Assembly (NCBI RefSeq): GCF_963676685.1
Contig: NC_092345.1
Coordinates: 50,179,838 to 50,243,837, forward strand
DNA from: Mytilus edulis
Lineage: Eukaryota; Mollusca; Bivalvia; Mytilida; Mytilidae
Length of the DNA stretch: 64,000 nt
Direction of reading: 5' to 3'
Of the stretch, positions 34,920-46,400 are shown piece after piece (position 1 is the stretch's first letter; each line of letters opens with the position of its first letter). The translations under genes were made by a program, and so were the position numbers. The notes beneath the pieces are model-generated. The model saw only the letters and a program-made list of their open reading frames with translations. It had not been told where the DNA came from and did no database searches.

Positions 34920-35192
34920 AGGTGGTACCGAACACTTTCACTGAAATCAATGTGGTTCGTTTAATTTGGATAAAATTTTGACAAGTATTTAATTTGAACC
35001 TTTAACAGAAATATAAAAATTTCAAAAAATTTGAACCAACCGTTTTGTCAGAAAAATTAACTGGTTATATAGCAGTTTGACAAACACCAATTTTGATCTT
35101 CGAGAAGCTTATTATTCCCTTTACAACACAACGTAATTAAAACGTATCACTGACTTTACAGAGTTATCTCCCTGTAGTGTTGGGTACCACCT
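34920..35192. mobile_element. 273-bp MITE (aggtggtacc..ggtaccacct) nested in the 3.48-kb element
   Basis: Ends AGGTGGTACCGAACACT and AGTGTTGGGTACCACCT are inverted repeats with one mismatch. The flanks are TA and AA, so a two-base target duplication is not exact. Confidence 0.75.
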
Positions 35193-35477
35193 AAACGTCC
35201 AGTGACAAATGTCATGTGCATATGAAAACGACAACACGTTATATATGTACCCTGTGTTGTATTAGAAAGACACGTTCAATCGGATTTGAGAACATGCTAC
35301 TTTGAGCAGACACAAAAATTAAGGCTGATTGAAATCGTTAATAATAAATTCATGCATATTCCAGCGACCAACCAGATTTCGCTATATTGAAGTGACACAC
35401 TCTTGAGTAAAATGCAAAGAAAGTCAAAATAAAAATGCTTTTACTGGAAGGATAGTGTTGCATCGTATTATTATTTT

Positions 35478-36362
35478 TTGTCGAGCCTTCGACTTTAGTC
35501 GAAAAAGCGAGACTAAGCGATCCTACATTCCGTCGTCGTCGGTGTCGTCGTCGTCGGCGGCGTCCACAAATATTCACTCTGTGGTTAAAGTTTTTGAAAT
35601 TTTAATAATTTTCTTGAACTATACTGGATTTCTAACAACCTTGGACAGAAGCTTGTTTATGATCATATTAAGATAGTATCCAGAAGTAAATTTTGTAAAA
35701 ATAAAATTCCATTTTTTCCGTATTTTACTTATAAATCATGGACTTAGTTTGTTCTGCGGGGAAACATTACATTCACTCTGTGGTTAAAGTTTTTAAAGTT
35801 TTAATAACTTTCTTAAACTATCCTTAGATTGTACCAAACATGGACAGAAGTTTGTTTATGATCATAAGATAGTATCGAGAAGTAAATTTATTAAATTAAG
35901 TAAATCCATTTTTTCCCGTATTTTACTTTTGAATGGACTTAGTTTTTCTGCGGGGAAACATTACATTCACTCTGTGGTTAAAGTTTTTAAAAATTTAATA
36001 ACTTTCTTAAACTATCCTGGGTTTGTACCAAACTTGGACAGAAGCTTATTTATGATTATAAGATAGTATCAAGAAGTAAATATTGTAAAAAGATAACTCC
36101 ATTTATTCTGTATTTTACTTTTAAATGGACTTAGGTTTTCTTCCAGTTAACATTACATACAGTCTGCAGTTAAAGTTTTCAAAACATTTATTAGATTCAT
36201 TCACTATCCTAAATTTTTACTAAACATGGACAGAAGCTTCTTACAATCATAAGATAGTATCAAGAGGAATATTTTTATTGATTTTTTTCCTCATTTTTGT
36301 TGAGCCTGCAATTTACAGCAAAAGTAGGCGAGACACTGGGTTCCGCGGAACCCTTACAATAT
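35478..36362 (-). repeat. Family F element on the minus strand: four ~195-bp cores, ACG tract, hairpin
   Basis: cactctgtggttaaag recurs at about 35575, 35774 and 35968, with a diverged copy at about 36159. On the minus strand the cores lead into a GACGACGACG-rich tract (35530-35565) and then CGACTAAAGTCG and GGCTCGACAAAAAA. The opposite end has the hairpin gggttccgcggaaccc. Confidence 0.78.
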
Positions 36363-37639
36363 TTTTTTTTTACTCAAGAACATCTCATTTTTAACATTTT
36401 CAATGGGAAAATATAAAGGTAGCACAACTATTTTCGTGGCTAAATAACTCTTAACTGACACAATTTCAATTGTCCAACCCATTAACAGACTTTATTCACA
36501 TAATTTTCACTAAAACGTGGTATTACTCACGTTATATTACAATTATGAAATATTTACTAATGTCAATTTATATTTAAGAACCAAAGTAGTATTTTGTGTC
36601 TTTTAAATGATATCTAAAATTGTTTGTTTCGCCTTTTATTAAAAAATTGCTATGCGTGTAATCATAAATACTACATACTTGCGCGACGCCTTTTACTTTT
36701 ACTGAAAACTGCGCAGACTATGAAATGTTTTTAAAGGTGGAAAATGTTCTTTGATAGATATCATTTTGTCAGACACTTTTCTTTTTTTGATTTAATTCTT
36801 ATAATATGCCAAAAATCTGTATATTTGATCGAGTTTAACATTAAATTGTGCGTTTTACTCTTAACAGACGTATAGCCAACCCGATTAACAGACCCACTGC
36901 CGATATAGCCGCATACTCAATATAGATTAACCGACCAATCTCTCGGTTAGCCGAGTGTCGGCCGTGAGTATAGTGTTGTATGATTGTAAGTCACCCTAAG
37001 TGCGACGCTGTAGTACCATTTGCATTCGGTATGTTTGTTAGTTTCTCATAAGCAATTATTGAATTGTACGGGCATTTGTTGATCATATGGTATATCATCT
37101 GCTGTATTTTGAACTCAGATCTAAATGGACATATTTTGGTGTTACTTGCTTTGAAATTCAATAAGATCATTATTTTATAATGGTGAAATATTGGTATATG
37201 ATAGCCGGATTGAGTTTAGGACACCGGAGCAATCCAATTTATCATAAGTTTTAGTGTAGCAATTCCTAGGAACTGGCTTAGAAGGGAAAAAATCAGCATG
37301 CAGTGTACAAACTATTGTGGTTATATTGTTATGCTAAATGAAATCTTTGACGAATCCCTATTTCGTATGTTATGCTTAACATACAATTCTCAAAGAAGCC
37401 ATCTTCAGCTGTTATATATGGTTTACTTTGGAAAATTGAATACTTTAAGTCCTCCTTTATTTCGTTTTTGTTGATTTCGTTTTACATGTGTGATGTATAT
37501 CTGCATCAATAGTCCAATTAAGACGATTTATAATATTCATTTTCCTTGCTTTTAAAGTTTACAGGAAATTGACGATGTCCCCATTTATTATTATTGGTAT
37601 ATTCATATGTTACCAACAGTTACAATTTGACAAGAAGAG

Positions 37640-38835
37640 ATGCTCAGTTGTTTCCCATGGGAATACCGATAGTTTGTTGAAAAACAAGTTCTCCAAACGT
37701 AACAAATATATTGTCAATCAAGAAACTAAACATCTTGATAATGTCAGTGTTCAGAGATTTTTTTGTTTGAATAAAAGTGATTTTTTTACAAAGAAGAATG
37801 TATCCCTCCAAAATACAAGATACTTGCATCTACGTTGGCTATTCTTTTTATGAAACAAAGTAATACCAACTCTTTCAATTAGTCTTTTAGCTTGGAATAG
37901 GGAATACTGGTGTAAAGTGTAGAAAAGTCAACTATTTTAATACTATTACACTTGATGAGTCTTAGATTGTATGTACTTCAAAGGATCTTTGGAATTTTTA
38001 ATATCAACATCTGATTCACATCACCTCTAGAACGAGCAGTTTCACAATAACTTTGACGCCATGGTTTGATTGCTGATAAAAGCGATGTAAATAATTTAGA
38101 AAAAGTTTTCGTGGAGAACTTGGGAGACCCAGCAATATACCGTTGTTTGTAAGGGCACTTATGTAATTTAGATATCCAATAAAATGATTGAAGATCCAGT
38201 TCTTCATCTTTGGTTGTTATTCCAAGGGAACATAGAAAAGACCTATGATTATCCAGGATTTCTTCTTTAGTAAGTGTCGTGTGGATATATGTTGAGTTTC
38301 CAAGTGAATAGTCAATGTCTAATTCATTTATCAAGCAGTTTATGTAATGTGATTTACACACAAATACGATGTTGTTTGGGGCGTTATCTGCGGGGACAAC
38401 AACATATTTGTCATGGAGGTAGGACAAGTGTTTTGCACCATTTGGGTCTTTAAAGATTGACATAACGTGGGTATTGATAGACCCATCCAGCTGCTTAATT
38501 CTGGTTTGTATCAACGGCCTCACAGACTTAATTCATTTGGAAAAAAGATCTACGTCTTATTTCTCGTGTTCAACAAATTTCCTGGCATAATCCTCGACTT
38601 ACTCCATCAGTATTTCGAAGTTGTGTTTCTAATTGATGGAATTTATCTCACAATATTTCGGATCTTTGGATGACACATTTCGCAGGGAAGTGTTATTGAC
38701 AATGTTGAGGCCACCAGTAATAACGTGACCAGCCGGATTATATATGAGTGGGGATCTAGCACAGGTACAATCAGGAGTTTTAGACTTGAAGTCGTCAATA
38801 TTGATATCCTGCAAAACCTGCTTGTAGTTGAACAT
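37640..38835 (-). pseudogene. Decayed Penelope-like element reverse transcriptase
   Basis: Minus-strand reading, from high to low coordinate, gives DDFKSKTPDCTCARSPLIYN, HLSYLHDKYVVVPADNAPNN, FYWISKLHKCPYKQRYIAGS, VDFSTLYTSIPYSKL (the RT aspartate motif) and LVFQQTIGIPMGNN followed by a stop. This order is that of Penelope-like RTs. At least four stops interrupt 38524-38640 and 37854-37978, and the YxDD region and GIY-YIG endonuclease are absent. Inactive relic between the DHX9 and membrane-protein genes. Confidence 0.82.
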
Positions 38836-39124
38836 TTAAGTTTCAATCGGTTTGGTATAGTTATAAGACATGATTGGTACATACTGATCTTTAAAATAGG
38901 GAGGCATTTGCGTTTGAACTAATTTATGATGAAGGATATTGCCCAAGTTGACGGAATCGAGACCTTTGTTGGCAAAGGAAAGTTTAAGACAAGATCTTTT
39001 CCTCTTTTTCATCTTTCCAATGCGAACTGGTTTGAAAAGTCTGTGACTTGGAATATCCGAAATGATAGCTGTAAATTTGTAATGGTTAAAATGAGGGTTT
39101 GTAAAAGTGGTTTTGAAAAACTAA

Positions 39125-39325
39125 GGATTTTCTTATCCCAGGCATAGATTACCTTAGCCGTATTTGGCACAACTTTTCGGAATTTTGGATCCTCAATGCT
39201 CTTCAACTTTTTACTTGTTTGGCTTTATAAAGATTTTGATATGAGCGTCACTGATAAGTCTTATGTAGAAGAAACGCGCGTCTGGCGTACTAAATTATAA
39301 TCCTGGTACCTTTGATAAATATAAT
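39125..39325 (-). repeat. Penelope-associated terminal fragment, copy 1
   Basis: On the plus strand includes gaaacgcgcgtctggcgtac then taatcctggtacctttgata; on the minus strand TKVIYAWDKKIL-like codons. Directly continues the RT relic on its 5' side. Confidence 0.65.
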
Positions 39326-39595
39326 TCCAACATAAATTGAACGGAGAATGAAGTTTAAACACCATTCACCATATTCTATCAAGATTGATGTTTTTATGTC
39401 TTATAATTACCGATGAACTTTTCCTTGCAAAAGTTTATATCCAACGAAAAACATATACAGTTAAGAATTTAGTTAAAACAAGTTTATGATAAATAAAGAT
39501 GCAATTTCTTAAAGGAAATATATAAAACTAATGCACATAAAATGGAAAATAAATTGTTATATGACTATTGTTTCTTATTAATCTTTAAATACAAT

Positions 39596-40401
39596 TCACC
39601 GTTCAAAGTTTTGAAATTCTCCTGGCATATTACTAAGTTCTTTAATGGTAGGGAATTTCTTTGTATCCCTAATTCTTTTAGTCACCGTTATATCTGGTTG
39701 AGGTCTTGGGGTCTTGGATGCTCTGGGTTTTAAATCAACTGAAAACACTGATAAATTTGCTTCAGACATAACCATATCAATACTAGAAGGTCTCTGAATC
39801 GATAATGGTGTTGAAGTTCTAGGATCATAACTAAAAGAATTGTTAAAACTATTGTCATGAGCTGCTGTTTTAATTGTTCCATTTGTGATTTTATTTTTGC
39901 GCATGCTCATTGTTCGACTCTTTGCCTGAGGGTCATGAACATATTGACTCATTCTACTTTTAGTTTGAAAAATTGATGCTGCCTGGCTCATTTTACTGGC
40001 TGCTGCTTCTCTATTATATGCATCTTTATTCGCATCATCCTTAGCCTTTAACACTGCTATTACACGCAATTCTCTATCTAAGTTAGTTTTTACTCTGTCG
40101 ATAACTAGCGCCTGGTTGCGCTTACGTTCACTGTCTTCACGCATCTGGGTAGCAACTCGACTTTTCATTGTGTCTATCGTCGCTATGTGGGGTTGTGGTT
40201 TCGTTACTAATTTAAGCTGTCCTTCTGGTTCTTGAAACTCGGCGTTTTGTTTCCATTGTTGAAGTTCCATGCTCTGTGGTTGACCATTCCTGATTGGTTT
40301 CACTACAAGTTTAGGCTCTGTTATTATTTCCTTGTTTACCATGGTATTGGTGTCCGACAAAGTAAACACAGTATGGGCTCCTCTAGGAAGGGTTTTTGGA
40401 A
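39596..40401 (-). CDS. Minus paralogue exon 10 (cytoplasmic tail and stop)
   Basis: An 806-bp last exon, opened by TTATTAG|TTCCAA, encodes nearly the whole cytoplasmic tail and ends ELSNMPGEFQNFER-stop. The tail is rich in Lys, Arg, Gln and Ser/Thr. Charged helical stretch SRVATQMREDSERKRNQALV; Ser/Thr-Pro sites later (RTSTPLSIQRPSS). No catalytic domain or ITAM-like motif seen. No similarity recognised to the acidic tail of the plus paralogue. Confidence 0.87.
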
Positions 40402-43400
40402 CTAATAAAAATTAAAAAAAAAATAATCTATTAATATACTAATTAGATTTATACTCTACCTCTAATCTAAGAGAAGAAATTCTAAACATTTTGCATTTGT
40501 CACGCACATAAACATACATATTTTGATTTATTACACTATATATTGTGTTGTATGTCTTGACGCTAAAGGGACACTAGCTGTCAAATTCATGTTCACAATT
40601 TGACTTAAATTCTCATATTTGTTTTATAAGAATGTAACACATTTATTCACACTATTAAAAGTATAAAATAAACAATTAACGGGGCATTGGCTCTAAAATA
40701 TGTAGCTTCATTCCGTGTATATTTTTGTTAAGACGCCATCTTAATAACCATCTAGGTGACAACCGACGGTCATATAAACCAATCAATCAACTATCGAATT
40801 GACCTTCGAAGTCCTCCGATGACCATATAACGATGTAAACATAAATATAGATATAAAAAGATTAAGCGAACCGTGTAATTGAACCTTTTTAGGTCTGTTT
40901 ATTTTCATATTACAGATTAAAAATATATGTTTATCATCGTTTTTACCTGTATAAGAATGTGTTTTTGTTGGACGAACCAGTCAATCAAATGATTAAATTC
41001 AAGTTCACATGAATACGGATTCAATATGAGGTCGAATTATTCACCTGCGAGTGAATAATTCATCATAAATGTGTTTTTTTAAGCTTATTTTGACAAAATT
41101 GAACAATTATTTCACAATTATTTCACCATTTCTTTTTTTTTATTAATGATTGAACAAAAATATTTTATTTAAAATATTGTATATATCTCGTAGCTAGTAC
41201 TCCTTTAGTGCATCGACCGCTTTGGTTAAAAATCTATTTTGAAAACGGTACGAATAAGGTAACATTTTTGAATCTAGCAGTTTGATTAGTCGACGATAGA
41301 CCTCATTTTGGCGAATAAGACATTCACATTTTCTAGTTATTTTTTGAAATATTTGAAATTTGATTGATTTGCAGTAATATTCCGTTTATTATTCTCTCTT
41401 TGGATTGAACACATTTGGGAAAAAGATCTGTTCCATTGCATGTAATCAATTGAAGACTGAATATTAAATAAGATAAAATTCTAAATTATAAACTATCGGT
41501 CTTATCATTGCTTTAATAATTTAATATTAGATACAGCTATCGATACAAAATGAATAGATACTAATGAATCTAATCCAAGATCGAACCAAATTCTGATTTA
41601 GAATACTGGTATCTTTGGTTTATGTGGTCTGAAATCTGTCTGTTTTCAGATATTGTTATCTTAATTCTGTATTATCTCAGAATTTTTCTATTTCTTCTTT
41701 GCATTAGCCCATGTGACAAATGGTTGATTGCTTTTTATGATTACATAAATACATTGTTGCTGTAGATTTTCAAAAATTAAACATAATAGGAGATTGAAAT
41801 GGCGTTAGATGCATGCATGACAACCGATACCCTGTTCTTTTGATTTCATGCTATTCTTCGTTTTATTATATTGATTAGTATATATTTGTTTAATGCATTT
41901 ATAAGATTTGAACATCGATAAACCACTGTTATCTCTAATATATATAATGCAATTTACCATTTGCTGATTGACAAGATCATGGAAATTTGACTATACTTAC
42001 TGATAATGATTTTCTTTGTGTGTTTTTTAATATAACTTCTATAACAGCAAATACCAATTACTAGAGCCAGAAATATGATTAACATAAGACTGAAAACTAT
42101 TGCAAAGATTGCTGGAATAGACAATGGATCATCCGGCGGTGTTACTGGTGCTGAAAGTAGAGAGATTAAACTGATGTTCGGCTGATTCGTCGTTTAAGAA
42201 TCTAAAAGATTGCGGATAATTGCTATGTTTGCACACAAATGTGAAAACCGAAAGTAATGCAACTAGATGACTAAACTAAAAAAATGTAATAATAACATAC
42301 GGTGTACGCTTTTGAAAATATTTAAATAAATAACATAGATGTAAAAAAGTTACATGCATATTTTTAGCCCTATATAATTTAAAGATTTAAAGAGCATTGA
42401 AAACCGAAGAAAAAAAATCATTTGTACCAAATATGACTTGGGGTAGAGCAACTCGAATAGTTAAACATTTTATAAGCACTCAAGAAATAATAAACATACA
42501 ATATGAAGTCTGTTGACATGAATATCAATAATGTGGTCATTTTTATAAATTTTCTGTTTAAAAATTTTTGAATTTTTCGAAAAACAAAGGATTTTCTTAT
42601 CCCAAGCACAGATTAACTTAGCCGTATTTGGTATAGCTTTTTGAAATTTTCGATCCTCAATGCTCTTCAACTTTGTGATTGTTTGGCTTTATAAATATTT
42701 TGATATGAACATCAATGATGAGTCTTATGTAGACGAAACGTGCGTCTGACTTACTAGATTATAATCCTGGTACCTTTGATAACTATCGTATATACCGATA
42801 ATTTTTTCACCAACATAAGTCACCCCTCCCCTCGACATTCCTATAGACTATAGAATAGCAAATCATGATATCAATAAATTTATTAAAATAATCAGATAGA
42901 ACAAGTGGCTAGCAAATATCAATGTATTACTCGGTTATTTTAGAAAAGCTAAAGTAATTTAAGAGATCATTATATTAAACATTCCTTTTTGTTTACAAAT
43001 CAATACAGCATACATATATGAACCAATATTCCCGCTATTCAGTTTGGTCTGGTGCAAATACACAATTTCAATCCTGGTATCTATGATGAGTTTATTTACA
43101 ACCACTGGGTCGATGCCACTGCTGGTGAAGTTTTTATTCCCCGAGGGTATCACAAGCCCAGTAGTCACGAATTATCATTGATATGGTCATTATTATAAAT
43201 TAACTATTTACAAAACTTTGAATTTTTGAAATGTTAAGGCTTTTCTACCTCAGGAATAGATTACCTTAGCTGTAATTTTTTTTAGGAATGTTTGGTCCTC
43301 AATGCTCTTCAACTCGTACTTTTTTGGCCTTTTTAACTTTTTTTTATTCAAGCGTCAGTAGTGAGTCTTTTGTAAACGAAAAGATTGTCTAGTGCAAATA

Positions 43401-46400
43401 CAAAATTTTAATCCTGGTATCTATGAGGAGTTTATTTGAGCTAGTATTTTAAATGCTAAGGTAGAACTAGATCGAATTCAAGATATGGACTACTGTATTA
43501 TTGATTTCAACACATAGCAATTAATTGGCAACATTATAACTCTTGAAAAATTTCAGTTGATACAAATGTACGACAGTTGGGAACGGTAATATAAAAATAT
43601 TTTGTAAAGTATTCAATCAGTTGTTTGTAGAATTTAAAGCAAGTTAATACTCACCACAGGATGCTGAAAATAGTGTATAATTAAAATTAAGAAATACATT
43701 AATTAACTTGATCCATAAAATGTATTTTATAACACAATGAATAGCATTAATTACCATAACCAGATATATCTTTAAGATTCATGATAGTTTGTACGTTATT
43801 TTCCCTTAAAATATAACCTCGATTGCAAGTATTCCTTTGATTTTGTAAGTAAAAGACATTTCTAATGTATATTATGTTCTTGATAAACACTTTATGGCAA
43901 GTTTTAATTGAAATGGTTATGACAGCAATAATGTTAAATTGATTATACCAATCTTTATCTGAGCAAAACAGTGGCATTATTACTCATATATCTAACACTA
44001 GTACCTTTAATTATGGCTTTGCATTTGTATGTGCTTATAAAGAAACAGGAAACACAGTCAAAAAGGATTTCGTATATGGCCTTTACAAATATTACTTCAA
44101 TATAAACATATACCTTCGAAATGCTTTCCAAAAGTCATAATTTAATTCATGGTTACTTAGGTAAATGTGTTCATGTTGGAAGATACCAAAGATAGACCAA
44201 CAAAACCATTGCAAAAAAGGTATACAATAGCCCTAAAACATGAGTAATCTCAGGTACACAGGAGGACAAACAGATCCTGCTTCTCTAGTGCCATCGTCGT
44301 GTAAGTCTCATTTGGGGATGTTATAATCTTAGAAAATAGGAACGGGATCTTACTTAGACAATCGGCACATATTTCTGTTCATCTGTGGCACGGCTATTCC
44401 ATAATAGTTAACTAAACCATGATGGAATCCTTAAAACTTTAGATGGGATTGCTTCAACTGTACTACTACAAAGCTACAAACTTTGGTTCAATAGCTTTCT
44501 TGAAACCAGAAATCAGCTATCAAGGAAAATCAGGTAGGAAACACAAGCTCTGGCGTATCGTATCAACTGGGAGATATTTAATCCATATGCAGACACTACT
44601 GAAGTGTCAATAGGAAGCTTCTGTATGAGGTATATCTTAAAGTGTCAATAGGAAGCTTCTGTATGAGGTATATCTTAAATAAACCAAAAGAACAAATCGT
44701 CAAGAAGACAAGATGCCGATTATCTATTAAAAACAGGTTCTAAAAACGTCACAAATGTGTCGTCATTTAACAATAAATCAAGCATCTTGTTAATACCAGT
44801 TTCAAAGAACTTTTTGTTTGAATGAAAGTGGCTTTTCACGAAGTATGAATTATTCCGTCCTAAAGCAAGATATTTGCATAAACATTGAAAATTACAAAGC
44901 ATATTTTGAGTGACAATTTTTTGAATAAGTTTATGCTGTAGTATATAAACATAAAAAAAGAAAAAGGAAAAAACAAAGTGAATCTTCAAAATCAATATTT
45001 GTAATGTTAACAACTTACTGACAGTTGTGAGTTGAAGAAGAGCACCATCTGTAGGAAGAACCGTCGGACTGGAACCTGATGAACATTTATTTGGACTTTG
45101 ACTGGCCATTGTAATATTGGTATCAAATTCAACCGTCTAAAAATAATATAAACAAAAAATTTAAGACCTCACGTTGTTAAATTCTCTTCTCAGTTCGGTC
45201 ATAACAGTAGATAATAATTTATAATGTCAGAAGAATATAATTATTGGTTTTTTTTTCTTGAAAGAATACAGACGGAAGGATATGGAGTATCCATTCATGA
45301 CACAAAATCAGTATGTGCACAGCAAAACACACAAATCAAAAGAACAGCGCTTTTATTGATATTTTCATCTTAAAGTCATAATGAGGCCCACCTAAGTCAT
45401 ACGAAGTAAACACACAATTTCTATTCACTGTCATTTTAGGACACCCTTACACCGGCTTGATTGTTTTTCGGGGGGAAGGTGATTGTAAGTCTAACCATTA
45501 GAATAGTATATGTAGGTGTGTATGCGAGTGATTCTGTATGCACACTCGATTCGCTTCATGTAAAGCAATAATATGATAGCAAAAAAATCAAAAACAAAAT
45601 GCAACATTAACATTTTTATTTTACTCACAAAACACGTAAATCGCTTTGTTGACGCTCCATTGACAGAAGTATCAAAGTTGTAAACCCCTACATAATAAAC
45701 ACTGGTACTTGTTGTATCTTGGAATGATGTGATACAACCTAATGATCCAGACGCTGGAATGAATAATAATAATATATAGATTTATTCATAGTATGTAATG
45801 TATAATGAATTTGAAAGTCAGTCGAGCTTTTTGTCATTGATTGGGTTTGTTTTGTTTAGGTAGATAGTTATTAACTAGGTTTTCGCTATAAAACAATCAA
45901 GACATATAGTTGTTAATTTTAGTGTCATTTGGGCTCTTGTGGAGAGATGTCTCATTGGCAATCATACCACATAGTCTTTTTCTAAGCGTATTTTTTTGTC
46001 TAGATAAATAATGTGTGTTAAAGATAGCCTGTAGTAGGGAAGATATTAGCCTAACATAAAACTGGATAAATATAACATCAGCTATAATTTATATATTGGT
46101 GAAAAGAATGAATAACTCTGCTCCATTAACAGAAACTTATTTTTACTAAATTGCTAAGTTACATGTGTAATTTCATAGTTAACGTAATAGACACCCTTGT
46201 AGATTTTGCTAATGCCGCTAAAAGGTAGCACTCACACCCGTAAAGTGTAAAGCGATTAATATAAGTTGCAATAACTTATTTCCATATCCACTATAAATAA
46301 ATATGTTTAAAACTTTAAATAAAAGCTGAGTTTATGAAAAACTGTGAATCTTTATTTTGAACCATATAAAAAGAGTATTGTTCTCTATTCGGACAATTTT

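Larger units (their letters stand above)
33487..36966. mobile_element. 3480-bp non-autonomous DNA element with ~105-bp TIRs and 5-bp target duplication
   Basis: CACGGCCGACACTCGGCTAA at the left is matched by the right-end complement for about 105 bp with few differences. AGTAT flanks both ends (33482-33486, 36967-36971). The motif gtctgttaat is iterated inward from the left end (to about 34025) and appears inverted as attaacagac from the right. No transposase seen. Two other elements (34920-35192 and 35478-36362) are nested inside. Confidence 0.88.

Noticed and set aside
38524..38640. Functional Penelope element
   Set aside because: Several stop codons here and in 37854-37978, early termination after the GIPMG motif, and no endonuclease domain.
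44720..45109. Single 129-codon minus ORF as one protein
   Set aside because: It is a chance fusion of paralogue exon 7 (45019-45136), intron sequence and a Penelope-like RT fragment.
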